A stretch of DNA of 64,000 nt. It comes from Microbacterium sp. GTDB lineage: Bacteria; Actinomycetota; Actinomycetes; Actinomycetales; Microbacteriaceae. The notes beneath the pieces are model-generated. The model did no database searches and was not told the origin of the DNA. It saw only the letters and a list, made by a program, of their open reading frames with translations. Below are positions 57,301-64,000 of the stretch, piece by piece (within the stretch, counting starts at the first letter, position 1; the number at the start of each line of letters is the position of its first letter). Location of the stretch: assembly GCF_031179285.1 (NCBI RefSeq), contig NZ_JAPSHY010000005.1, positions 62,001 to 126,000 on the forward strand. The letters are read 5' to 3'. The position numbers were made by a program, and so were the translations under genes.

Positions 57301-58919
57301 CCGGTCAACGTGCCGGCATCCCGGTCCCAGACCAGTCGTGGGCGGAGCTCTGCGAACTCGTCGGAAGGGAAGCGGCCCGCGAGCAGGTCCAGGGTCGCTT
57401 CATACGCCGAGCGGGGGAGTGCCTGGAACGGCGCGCTGCGCCGAAGCGTCTCGAACCACTCCTCGACACTGATCGGACCGAGCGCGCACGCGGCGACCGT
57501 CTGCTGGGCGAGGATGTCGAGCGGGTTGCGCGGCACCCGGATCGCCTCGATCTTGCCCGCCAGCATCCGTTCGGTGACGATCGCCGTGTGCAGCACGTCG
57601 CCGCGGTGCTTCGGGAAGAGGGCGGCGCGGCTGATCTCGCCGACCTGGTGCCCGGCACGCCCGACGCGCTGCAAGCCGGATGCTGCGGACGGCGGCGCCT
57701 CGACCTGGATCACGAGGTCGACCGCGCCCATGTCGATGCCGAGTTCCAGGCTGCTGGTCGCGACGACGCAGCGCAGCACGCCCGACTTCAGTTCCTCCTC
57801 GACGACGGCGCGCTGCTCTTTCGACACCGAGCCGTGATGCGCTTTGGCGAGTACCGGATCGGCGCCCGCAGTCGATCCGGCCTGCGCCATCATCTGCGCC
57901 GGCGGCCCTGCGGGCTCGGGAATCGCCACGCCCGTCCGCTCGGAGTAGATCTCGTTGAGGCGGCCGGTGAGACGCTCGGCGAGCCGCCGCGAATTGGCGA
58001 ACACGATGGTGGAGTTGTTCTGCAGGATGCGATCGACGATCGCTTCCTCGACGTGAGGCCAGATGGATCCCGTGACCTCGGTGTACTCGGCATCGGCGGT
58101 CTCGCCGGGCACACCGGGCGGCGGAGGAGGGTTGGTCATGTCGTCCATCGGGACGACCACCGAGAGTTCGAAGGTCTTCGAGGCGGGCGGAGCCACGATC
58201 TCGACGGGCGCGGACCCGCCGAGGAACCGGGCGACCTCGTCGATCGGCCGCACCGTGGCGGAGAGTCCGATGCGCTGGGCGGCTGTCTCGGCGCCCTCCG
58301 CGCGGCGCAGGGCATCCAGCCGCTCCAGGCTGACGGCGAGGTGCGCCCCGCGCTTGGTCGCCGCGACCGCATGCACCTCGTCGATGATGACGGTGTGCAC
58401 GCCTCGAAGCGTCTCTCCGGCACGGCTCGTGAGCATGAGGTACAGCGACTCGGGCGTGGTGATGAGGATGTCGGGCGGGTCCGAGACGAGCTTGCGCCGA
58501 TCGCTCGAGGTGGTGTCGCCGGAGCGGACGCCGACGGTGACGACGGGCGCGGCGAGCCCCAGGCGCCGGGCGGACTGACCGATGCCGACGAGCGGCGAGC
58601 GCAGGTTGCGCTCGACGTCGACGCCGAGGGCTTTGAGCGGGGAGATGTAGAGGATGCGCGTGCGCGGCTGGCCCTTCGGCTGCTTCGCGCCGTCGGCACC
58701 GGCTGCGGTCGCTGTCTCGAGACGTTCCCGGAAGACGCTGTCGATGGCCCAGAGGAAGGCGGACAGCGTCTTGCCCGACCCCGTCGGAGCCACGACGAGC
58801 GCGTGCTTGCCCGCCGAGATCGCGTCCCACGCACCCGCCTGAGCCGGCGTGGGCGCGTCGAAGGCACCTCGGAACCAGTCCTGCGTGGCCGGGGTGAAGC
58901 GGTCGAGCACGTCGCTCAT
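54321..58919 (-). CDS. lhr: Lhr family ATP-dependent DNA helicase
   Basis: 1532 residues, the usual size for the long actinobacterial Lhr. The helicase core has Walker A APTGSGKT (44-51), motif Ia YISPLKALGVDVERNL, the DEVH box IIDEVHAVA (180-183), LSATVRP (motif III) and a C-terminal RecA domain with VATSSLELGIDMGAVD and QRVGRAGH. After about residue 700 come the winged-helix and beta-barrel modules of the Lhr C-terminal region. Lhr is a 3'-5' translocase involved in repair of crosslinked DNA. The Nei-type glycosylase gene is two genes downstream. Confidence 0.95.
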   Translation of the reverse strand: MSDVLDRFTPATQDWFRGAFDAPTPAQAGAWDAISAGKHALVVAPTGSGKTLSAFLWAIDSVFRERLETATAAGADGAKQPKGQPRTRILYISPLKALGVDVERNLRSPLVGIGQSARRLGLAAPVVTVGVRSGDTTSSDRRKLVSDPPDILITTPESLYLMLTSRAGETLRGVHTVIIDEVHAVAATKRGAHLAVSLERLDALRRAEGAETAAQRIGLSATVRPIDEVARFLGGSAPVEIVAPPASKTFELSVVVPMDDMTNPPPPPGVPGETADAEYTEVTGSIWPHVEEAIVDRILQNNSTIVFANSRRLAERLTGRLNEIYSERTGVAIPEPAGPPAQMMAQAGSTAGADPVLAKAHHGSVSKEQRAVVEEELKSGVLRCVVATSSLELGIDMGAVDLVIQVEAPPSAASGLQRVGRAGHQVGEISRAALFPKHRGDVLHTAIVTERMLAGKIEAIRVPRNPLDILAQQTVAACALGPISVEEWFETLRRSAPFQALPRSAYEATLDLLAGRFPSDEFAELRPRLVWDRDAGTLTGRPGAQRIAVTSGGTIPDRGLFGVFVAGETTGARVGELDEEMVYESRVGDVFTLGTTSWRIAEITHDRVNVIPAYGQPGKVPFWHGDGIGRPFELGEALGAFSREVSAATPEKAAKRLIDAGLDEQARMNLLAHLSEQREATGTLPTDRTLTVERGRDEVGDWRVILHSPYGMKVHAPWALAINARVRERLGVEGSAVASDDGIIVRIPDAEAEPPGAELFVFDPEELEHLVTEEVGGSALFASRFRECAARALLMPRTNPNRRSPLWQQRQRSAQLLEVARRHPTFPVILETLREVLQDVYDLPSLRQLATSIAERRIRLVETQPSQPSPYARDLLFGYVGAFMYEGDSPLAERRAAALSVDPALLGELLGTVELRELLDPAVITQFEQEAQRLDPERRARGLEGTADLLRMLGPLDATEVAARLADNADASVATGHLDALVAARRAVPVTIAGVARVAAIEDAGRLRDALGVALPTGIPVAFLEPVADPLGDLVARHARTHGPFTTDAVATRFGIGAAVARHTLQRLEHAGRITSGYFLPEASGSGSDIEWCDTEVLRRLRMRSLAAIRGSVEPVPPAAYARFLPEWQHLARPQEGLDGVMSVIEQLAGVPIPASAWESLILPSRVRDYTPGLLDELTTSGEVIWSGHGTLPGRDGWVSLHPADLAPFTLPEPDDEPAPDSLEERLLEALGAGGAYFAGQLREMAGAENEQSVLEALWSLTWAGRVTNDTFAPVRSLLGGGSQAHRVTRRAPRTKTYRGMSLARSTPRPASVGGRWSLLPTAETDAARRATVTAGLLLDRYGVVTRGAVQAEGVPGGFAQAYRVLAGFEEAGHCRRGYVIEKLGAAQFAASATVDRLRTFAALSDPPPRKAVTLAATDPANPYGAALGWPRREGVTHRPGRKAGGLVVLVDGELVLYLERGGRTVLSFSDDGDVLRAAAADLADTARSRRLDTLTVEKVNGEGVYGTEIATALQESGFVVTPRGYTLRKAL

Positions 58920-58988
58920 CCCTCCATCTTCGCCGAGGCCGCCGACATCGGCTGGACGGATGTCTGCGGCGGGGTGGATGCTGGTGCC

Positions 58989-59399
58989 ATGGCGCAGCAC
59001 ACGACGAACTACCGAAGCACTTTCATCGAGGTGGCGGAGGACTGCCCGATCGGTCATGCGGTCGAACCGCCGGTGACGGACACGCCGTCGATCGCGGCGC
59101 TGCATCACCGGCTGATCGCCGAAGAGCCGTACGCCCGTACCTCGGACGACGTGATCTTCGAGACCTATGCCCTTCGAAACGGCATCGCCGTCGACGATGC
59201 CGCGGCACGCGAGGCCTTCTTCTCGAAGGGACAGCCGTGCCTGCGCTCGTCACCCCTCGGGAAGCGCTACGGATGGGGAACCCATCATGACGCCGAGGGC
59301 CGCGTCGCGCTGGTGCCGCGCGACTCCGAGGAGTACGCGGTGCTGGCGGCCGACCCCGACCTCTCGCACACGAAGGCGATGCGCAGCCGGCGGGCCTGA
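58989..59399 (+). CDS. DUF6157-type protein
   Basis: 136 residues, soluble. The N-terminus TTNYRSTFIEVAEDCPIGHA, the middle PYARTSDDVIFETYALRNGI and SPLGKRYGWGTHHDAEGRVA match what I recall as DUF6157, of unknown function. The start (MAQHTTNY) lies 6 bases after GATGCT, a poor -10 box, without a ribosome-binding site. It is divergent from lhr and converges with the ABC-F gene. Confidence 0.83.
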   Translation: MAQHTTNYRSTFIEVAEDCPIGHAVEPPVTDTPSIAALHHRLIAEEPYARTSDDVIFETYALRNGIAVDDAAAREAFFSKGQPCLRSSPLGKRYGWGTHHDAEGRVALVPRDSEEYAVLAADPDLSHTKAMRSRRA

Positions 59400-59415
59400 G
59401 CCCGCCGGCTGAGCG

Positions 59416-61107
59416 TCACACGACCACCTCGGTCAGCGCCCCCTCCGCATCGATCTCGAGCGTGCGCGCGAGATCGAGCCGCCGCAGGAACGCATCGTCG
59501 TGGCTGACGACGAGCACCGCGCCCCGATAGGCGAGCAGCGCCTCGACGAGCTGGTCGACCGTGTCGAGGTCGAGATTGTTCGTCGGCTCATCGAGCACCA
59601 CCAGGTGCGGAGCGGGATCAGCGAGCAGCACCCGGGCGAGGGCCACCCGGAAGCGCTCGCCGCCGGACAGGCTCGACACGGGCCGATCCGCGGTGCCTCC
59701 CCGGATCAGAAAGCGCGCCATGCGGTTGCGCAGCTCCTTCTCCGGCACACGAGGGGCGGCGTCGGCGATGTTCGCGAACACCGACCGGGTCTCGTCGAGC
59801 CCGTCGATGCGCTGCGGCAGGTAGCCGATCCGGTCCGTGTGGGCTTCTGCCGCAAGGCGAGGCCGGTCAGAGTTCAGGAGATCTGCGCCGGATCCTGCGG
59901 AATCCGGCCTTTCTGCCGATGTCCGGCTGATTCTTCCTGAATCATCGACCGCACCCTGCGCGCTCTCCACGAGCCGCCGCAGCAGTGTCGTCTTCCCGGC
60001 ACCGTTGGGTCCGATCAGCGCCGTGCGCTCCGGTCCCTGGATGATCCAGGAGCGGTTCTCGTCGGCGATGGTGGCGATGCGGCGACTGCGCGAGACCTGC
60101 GGATCGGGCAGCTCGATCTTCATCGAGTCGTCATCGCGTATGCGTCGGCCGGCCTCGTCGAGAGCTGCGCGGGCGGCATCCTCTTTCTCGCCCATCTCGA
60201 CGCGAAGTCGGCCGGCTGACACCTGGGCCTCGCTCCTGCGGCCGTGCGCGATGATCTTCGGAACGCGTTTCTCCACCTCGGCCTTGTGCGCGGTGCGAGC
60301 TCGATGGGCGAGCTTGACCTCAGCCTCGATGCGCTGCCGCTTCTCCTTGCGCATGGCCTGGGCGGCATCGCGCTCGGCTTGCCGGGCCGCATCCTGCTCG
60401 GCATCCAGCCAGGCGCGCCATTCGGAATACGGACCGCCGAACACGCTCAGGGTGTGAGCGTACAGCTCGGCGGTGTCATCCATGAGTTCGAGCAGCGAGA
60501 GGTCATGACTGACCACAATGAGGGCGCCCTTCCATGAGCGGATCATCGCGGCGAGCGTGGCGCGGGCACCTCGGTCGAGATTGTTCGTCGGCTCATCGAG
60601 AAGTGTGATCGGAGCCCGGCGGAGGCGGATGCCGGCGATCGCGACCAGGACAGCCTCGCCGCCGGAGAGCTCTCCGACCCTGCGGTCGAGAAACGTCGGG
60701 TCGAGGCCGGCTTCGGCGAGCGATGCTTCGGTGCGCGCCTCGATGTCCCAGTCATCGCCCACCGCGTCGAAGCGCGCGGGGTCGACGTCGCCTGCAGCGA
60801 TCGCCCGTACCGCGTCGAGCGGTTCGGCGACGCCGAGCAGTTCGGCCACGCGACGATCGACGTCGAGAGTCAATTGCTGAGGCAGGTAGGCGACGTCGCC
60901 GCTGGCGAGAACCGCGCCGGCGGTCGGGCGGAGTTCCCCCGCCATCAGACGGAGGAGCGTGGATTTGCCCGAGCCGTTGCGGCCGACCAGGCCCGTGCGG
61001 CCGGTGCCGAACGAACCGGAGACGCCGTCGAGTGCGACGGAGCCGTCCGGCCAGGTGAACGAGAGGCGGTCGAGGGTGACCGATGCGTTGAGGGTCGGTG
61101 TTGACAT
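59416..61107 (-). CDS. ABC-F family ATPase carrying an in-frame palindromic insert
   Basis: 563 residues, no membrane segments: two ABC domains in tandem. Domain 1: Walker A GRNGSGKST (42-50), signature LSGGEAVLVAIAG, Walker B ITLLDEPTNNLD. Domain 2: Walker A GPNGAGKTT near 366, signature LSGGERFRVALAR, Walker B LVVLDEPTNNLD. A charged linker lies between them. ABC-F proteins act at the ribosome in translation or antibiotic protection. Residues about 387-414 (VDDSGRISR onward), between Walker A and the Q-loop QRID region, come from a palindromic element also found in the amidohydrolase at 16257. The start (MSTPTLNA) has GGGAG upstream. Confidence 0.92.
   Translation of the reverse strand: MSTPTLNASVTLDRLSFTWPDGSVALDGVSGSFGTGRTGLVGRNGSGKSTLLRLMAGELRPTAGAVLASGDVAYLPQQLTLDVDRRVAELLGVAEPLDAVRAIAAGDVDPARFDAVGDDWDIEARTEASLAEAGLDPTFLDRRVGELSGGEAVLVAIAGIRLRRAPITLLDEPTNNLDRGARATLAAMIRSWKGALIVVSHDLSLLELMDDTAELYAHTLSVFGGPYSEWRAWLDAEQDAARQAERDAAQAMRKEKRQRIEAEVKLAHRARTAHKAEVEKRVPKIIAHGRRSEAQVSAGRLRVEMGEKEDAARAALDEAGRRIRDDDSMKIELPDPQVSRSRRIATIADENRSWIIQGPERTALIGPNGAGKTTLLRRLVESAQGAVDDSGRISRTSAERPDSAGSGADLLNSDRPRLAAEAHTDRIGYLPQRIDGLDETRSVFANIADAAPRVPEKELRNRMARFLIRGGTADRPVSSLSGGERFRVALARVLLADPAPHLVVLDEPTNNLDLDTVDQLVEALLAYRGAVLVVSHDDAFLRRLDLARTLEIDAEGALTEVVV
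59866..59949. repeat. Palindromic element inserted in frame, copy 2
   Basis: Right arm TTCCTGAATCATCGAC (59934-59949) matches copy 1 in 14 of 16 bases, and the matching flank continues on both sides. The left arm (GTCAGAGTTCAGGAG, 59866-59880) is a degraded reverse complement. An inner GCCGGAT/ATCCGGC hairpin lies in the core. The 84 bases equal 28 codons, so the ABC-F frame is kept. Confidence 0.75.
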
Positions 61108-61160
61108 GAGTGTCTCCCGGAGGTGTGCGGGTGCACTGACGCCGGGCATCCGGTTACGGA

Positions 61161-61179
61161 GGCGTCGGAAACCGACGCC
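61161..61179 (-). promoter_or_regulatory. Hairpin in the leader of the ABC-F gene
   Basis: GGCGTCGG-AAA-CCGACGCC is a perfect 8-bp hairpin 54-72 bases upstream of the ABC-F ATG. Leaders of antibiotic-linked ABC-F genes are often attenuators, which makes this a candidate, but no T-run follows and no short leader ORF was identified. The stretch 61108-61432 has no gene apart from this and the tandem repeats. Confidence 0.4.
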
Positions 61180-61304
61180 GGAAGAGGCGGATGCGGGCCG
61201 TGTGAGTCGGCGATCGTCGGGTCAGCGCGCGGAAAGAGGAGCGCGGAGGCGACGAATCAGATCAAAGGACTTCCAGACACGGCGGACAGGACCACACGAC
61301 TGTA

Positions 61305-61394
61305 CCCGGGCGTGTCGGGTTCCCGCAACCCCGGGCGTGTCGCTGCTGTGCTCGATATCCGCCACGCGGCGCTTGCTCGATATCCGCCACGCGG
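61305..61394. repeat. Two pairs of direct repeats, both with 25-bp spacing
   Basis: CCCGGGCGTGTCG at 61305-61317 and 61330-61342 are 25 bases apart; GCTCGATATCCGCCACGCGG at 61350-61369 and 61375-61394 are also 25 bases apart. Together they form a 90-base block between the divergent ABC-F gene and the membrane-repeat gene. They could be operator iterons or leftover short duplications. Confidence 0.6.
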
Positions 61395-61432
61395 GGGATG
61401 CGGCACCACCCCTCCCCGCGTAGCGTCGGAGC

Positions 61433-61915
61433 ATGGCCGACGACAGGATGAGCAGCAGCGAAGCGCGGATGCGGACGGGGTGGGGCGTGGGGATCGCTCT
61501 CGGCATGGGCGTCGGAGTCGCCCTCGGCGTCTCGCTGGACAACATCGCCATGGGCATCGCACTGGGCCTCGCCGTCGGCATCGCCTTCGCCGCGGCGTTC
61601 AGCGCGAAGCCCGCCGCCGAAGACGGCGAGGAAAAGGACCCGGCGTCGGATCCCAGCAGCGGTACGGATGCTTCGGCTGAAGCCGATCCGGCGCTGGAGG
61701 TGGAAGCGGACGCGCCGCTGAAGGTCGAAGCCGATCCGGCGCTGGAGGTCGAGGCGGATGCTCCGCTGGCCGTCGAAGCGGATGCTGTGCGGGACGTCGA
61801 GGCGGACCCCCGGCTGGAGGTCGAAGCGGATGCTCCGCTGGGCGTTGAGGTGGATGGCACGACGGAATCGGATGCCACCACGAAACCGGAACCCGGCGAC
61901 CGCCCCGCCCCCTGA
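61433..61915 (+). CDS. Small membrane protein with acidic octapeptide repeats
   Basis: 160 residues. Two Gly-rich hydrophobic segments (about 18-34 and 37-56; GWGVGIALGMGVGVALGVSL) are followed by an acidic tail made of about seven 8-residue repeats with the pattern E-A-D-x-x-L-x-V (from residue 83: EADPALEV, EADAPLKV, EADPALEV, EADAPLAV, and so on). DNA repeats of 24 bp underlie them. The tail is probably cytoplasmic or surface-exposed and unstructured. TAGCGT lies exactly 6 bases before the ATG, so the mRNA is probably leaderless. No family recognised; repeat number may vary between strains. Confidence 0.75.
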   Translation: MADDRMSSSEARMRTGWGVGIALGMGVGVALGVSLDNIAMGIALGLAVGIAFAAAFSAKPAAEDGEEKDPASDPSSGTDASAEADPALEVEADAPLKVEADPALEVEADAPLAVEADAVRDVEADPRLEVEADAPLGVEVDGTTESDATTKPEPGDRPAP

Positions 61916-62581
61916 TCAGCCCGACGCTGCGACGTCTTCCGGCCGATCCCGCCATTTCTCCAGGAACAACCGCACGTCGGCGAGCTCCTCGTGAGAGATG
62001 CTGTGGGTGAGCCCCGGGTAGACGCGACCGGACAGTTCGGCGTGATCCGGCAGCCACTGCGCCGTCTGATCGATGAGCGCAGGGGGGATGACGTCGTCGT
62101 GCGATCCGCGTCCCCAGAACACCGGGGGCCTGCGCTCGCGCAACTCTTCGTCGCGCGGCAGCTCGCCCTGAGCCGCGTATCCGCTGAGGGCGACGACGGC
62201 GCCGAAGCGGCGCGGATCCAGCCGCATGGCCTGCAGCGACACCGCCGCACCCTGCGAGAAGCCGAGAAGGGCGATGTCGTCGACATCGGCGTGCGCATCG
62301 ATCCACGCCAACAGCGCCTCGGCGGCCGCGGTCACCGCTTCCGGACTCCGCCCCTCCAGCCCCTCGATCGCGTACCAGGACCTGCCAGGCGTCGGCCAGG
62401 GGGGCATCAGTGGAGCGGCGACGGATGCCACCGCGATCCCGTCCGGAAGATAGGGCACCAGGCCGAACAGATCGTTCTCATCGGCGCCGTAGCCGTGCAG
62501 GAGCACGAGCAGCGGCATCCCCTCCCGCTCGTCGGGCGACCACCGGGTCGCCGCGGCGTCGATGACGACAGAAGCGCTCAT
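61916..62581 (-). CDS. Alpha/beta hydrolase, phospholipase/carboxylesterase type
   Basis: 221 residues, cytoplasmic. LVLLHGYGADENDLFGLVPY carries the oxyanion region, LLGFSQGAAVSLQAMRLDPR the nucleophile Ser, HDDVIPPALIDQTAQWLPDH the Asp region, and GLTHSISHEELADVRLFLEK the catalytic His. The family hydrolyses small carboxylic esters. The ATG at 62581 (MSASVVIDAA) lies 6 bases after CAGGAT. It converges with the repeat-protein gene directly, with adjacent stops, and diverges from the NUDIX gene. Confidence 0.9.
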   Translation of the reverse strand: MSASVVIDAAATRWSPDEREGMPLLVLLHGYGADENDLFGLVPYLPDGIAVASVAAPLMPPWPTPGRSWYAIEGLEGRSPEAVTAAAEALLAWIDAHADVDDIALLGFSQGAAVSLQAMRLDPRRFGAVVALSGYAAQGELPRDEELRERRPPVFWGRGSHDDVIPPALIDQTAQWLPDHAELSGRVYPGLTHSISHEELADVRLFLEKWRDRPEDVAASG

Positions 62582-62677
62582 GCGACCATCCTGCCAGCGC
62601 CCGACCGGCACCGAGAAGCCGAGCGCCCTGGCGTGAGGTCCATATCAGGATGCCGACGCGGCTGATAGAAATGAGAC

Positions 62678-63277
62678 ATGTCCGTGCGCACCCCTGATCC
62701 CGACCCGGAACCCGACGACGGTCTCGGCGGGTTCGACGACGCGCAGCCGGCCTCGCGTTCGAATCCCGGCTGGCTGAGTGACATCGAGCTCGAAGAGGCG
62801 AGACGCCGGCTGCCCATGCTCTACGTCGAGGCGATCCCGGTGCGCACCGACGGATCCGGCCAGGTCACCGAGATCGGCATCCTGTTGCGCTCGACGCCCA
62901 TCGGCGAGATGACCCGCACGATCGTCTCGGGCCGCGTGCGGTTCGGCGAGACCATCCGCGATGCGCTGTTCCGCCACGTCGAGAACGACCTCGGACCGAT
63001 GGCCTTCCCGCTGCTTCCACCGCAGCCCCTGCCCTTCACCGTCGCCGAGTACTTCCCGATCCCCGGTGTCAGCGCCTATCACGACGACCGCCAGCATGCG
63101 GTGTCGCTGGCGTTCGTCGTGCCCGTCACCGGTACCTGCGAACCCCGTCAGGACGCGCTCGAGGTCACCTGGTTCACGCCTGAGGAGGCCGGATCCGACG
63201 CCGTGGCCGCCGAGATGGAGGGCGGCCGGGGCACCCTCATCCGCTTGGCGCTCGCGAACCTCGGGCTGCTGCGTTAG
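62678..63277 (+). CDS. NUDIX-fold protein (DUF4916-like)
   Basis: 199 residues. The middle (about 47-170) reads as a NUDIX beta-sandwich (LYVEAIPVRTDGSGQVTEIG, LVVPV-like FVVPVTGTCEPRQDALEVTW, FTPEEAGSDA), but the classical Nudix box is degenerate: GRVRFGETIRDALFRHVEND has the G and E framework with an altered REUXEE core. I recall the family as DUF4916. Hydrolase activity on nucleoside diphosphate derivatives is therefore uncertain. It ends in a 4-base overlap with the converging phosphatase gene. Confidence 0.8.
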   Translation: MSVRTPDPDPEPDDGLGGFDDAQPASRSNPGWLSDIELEEARRRLPMLYVEAIPVRTDGSGQVTEIGILLRSTPIGEMTRTIVSGRVRFGETIRDALFRHVENDLGPMAFPLLPPQPLPFTVAEYFPIPGVSAYHDDRQHAVSLAFVVPVTGTCEPRQDALEVTWFTPEEAGSDAVAAEMEGGRGTLIRLALANLGLLR

Positions 63278-64000
63278 AGAACGTCGCTCTGCAGGCGCGC
63301 AACCAGCGCGTCGATCCGTGCGCCCGAGACGCCCGCGTGCGACAGGTACGCCCTGACGTCGAAGTCGGCGATCCAATCGCGCAACACCGACACGCGCTCG
63401 GCGATCCGCTCCTCGATCTCGGCATCGCTGAACATGGGTTCGACGTAGCCGCCCTGGCCTGGCAGCGGCAGCGCGGGGAGGTCACGGGCATGGCGCCTGC
63501 TCGCCTCGCGGAACGCCGCGCCATAGTCGTCGGTAATCGCATCGATCTCGGCATCCGCGAGACGCAGCAGCGTCGCCGACACCAGGCCGGTGCGGTCTCG
63601 GCCGCCGGCACAGTGCACGAGCACCGAACCGGGTGCGTCCGCGATGGTGGTGAAGACAGCGGCGAGCTTCTCCGGGTACATGCGCAGGTTGCCGGCGAAG
63701 CCTCGGGGATGATCGAGCCACGGTCCGACGACGCGCATGAACTCCGGGTCGTCCGGGTCCTCGGTCGGCGCGTGCACGATGTCCACGCCCAGCGCGTGGC
63801 CGTCCGCGAGGACGGGGTCGGTCACACGGCGCGTGCGCTCGGGCGGGTTGCGCAGATCGATCACCGTCGTCACACCCGCCGCGCGGAGGGCTGCCCAGCC
63901 GGCATCCGTCAGGGTCTCGGGCCGCCCCGAGCGGAACACCTGACCGATGGCGGTGCTTCCGCCTGTGCGCAGTGGTATTCCGCCGAGGTCACGGAGGTTG
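63274..64000 (-). CDS. Tyrosine-protein phosphatase (N-terminus cut by window end)
   Basis: 242 residues visible; the frame stays open to base 64000, so the start is outside. The PTP signature is VLVHCAGGRDRTGL (HC-x5-R). The N-terminal NLRDLGGIPLRTGGSTAIGQ, then VFRSGRPE, is the typical start of the DSP-like/IphP family. Such enzymes dephosphorylate proteins or phosphoinositides. The stop overlaps the NUDIX stop from the other strand. Confidence 0.9.
   Translation of the reverse strand, partial: NLRDLGGIPLRTGGSTAIGQVFRSGRPETLTDAGWAALRAAGVTTVIDLRNPPERTRRVTDPVLADGHALGVDIVHAPTEDPDDPEFMRVVGPWLDHPRGFAGNLRMYPEKLAAVFTTIADAPGSVLVHCAGGRDRTGLVSATLLRLADAEIDAITDDYGAAFREASRRHARDLPALPLPGQGGYVEPMFSDAEIEERIAERVSVLRDWIADFDVRAYLSHAGVSGARIDALVARLQSDVL

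Noticed and set aside
62756..62771. GTTCGAATCCCGGC, resembling a tRNA T-arm
   Set aside because: The flanks do not pair and no acceptor or anticodon arm is present; it is coding for the NUDIX protein.

Overview
The window is about 64 kb of high-GC DNA, almost completely coding, with many 1-4 base start/stop overlaps. It most likely belongs to a Microbacterium-like member of the Microbacteriaceae (Actinobacteria). Support comes from the gene families present (Lhr helicase with a Nei-type glycosylase, TreY/TreZ, the small families I recall as DUF7882, DUF6766, DUF7218 and DUF6157, an LAxTG-type surface protein), the frequent GGATGCC word, and many genes whose start codon lies only 6-8 bases after a TAnnnT box, which suggests leaderless mRNAs. 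No rRNA, tRNA, CRISPR array, insertion sequence or phage gene was seen, so this looks like chromosomal core and accessory metabolism.

Layout. 1-3166: treY (5' end outside the window) and treZ, making trehalose from glycogen-type glucan. 3177-7378: a drug-type MFS exporter, a YbdK-type carboxylate-amine ligase, and small stress-type proteins (Rho_N/DUF7218, a two-helix membrane peptide, CsbD, an FBP zinc-finger protein). 7368-14135: a beta-glucoside island of sugar-binding lipoprotein, two permeases and a GH3 glucosidase, divergent from a LacI regulator. 14151-18151: a tryptophan-to-anthranilate operon (tryptophan dioxygenase, amidohydrolase, kynureninase, PaaX-like regulator). 18200-22657: an esterase, a cysteine hydrolase with an NCS1 permease, and an M18 aminopeptidase. 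22800-28352: a 1850-residue DUF11-repeat cell-wall protein ending in LATTG. 28551-35283: an EamA permease, a two-component system whose kinase has a C-terminal membrane segment plus tail domain, a DedA protein, a phosphotransferase, and a second two-component system whose regulator and kinase genes flank a 15-codon gene with an excellent ribosome-binding site. 35848-43828: a zinc dehydrogenase, CinA, a CBS protein, DUF6766, an FHA-like protein, a DUF7882 pair, an LLM oxidoreductase coupled to a GH13 enzyme, and a YghA-like SDR. 43925-48026: a MarR-controlled MFS exporter, an EamA permease and a nitronate-monooxygenase-like enzyme. 48042-54301: PurU, a CPA2 antiporter, a glutamine amidotransferase, a LysR-type effector domain without a DNA-binding domain, a beta-helix protein, a Nei-type glycosylase and an EI24 protein. 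54321 to the end: Lhr helicase, DUF6157, an ABC-F ATPase, an octapeptide-repeat membrane protein, a carboxylesterase, a NUDIX protein and a tyrosine phosphatase cut by the window end.

Three observations stand out. First, seven intergenic sites carry GTCAA followed by 28-29 bases and an nAnnnT box; they sit upstream of csbD, small membrane proteins, a CBS protein, an FHA-like protein, an LLM oxidoreductase and an SDR, which looks like one stress-type regulon. Second, an 84-86 bp palindromic DNA element has gone in frame into two unrelated genes, the amidohydrolase of the tryptophan operon and the ABC-F ATPase, adding about 30 similar residues to each. Third, the 15-residue peptide gene at 34063-34110 lies between a divergent response regulator and its probable kinase and may be a signal peptide. 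All calls come from reading the sequence; nothing was searched against a database.
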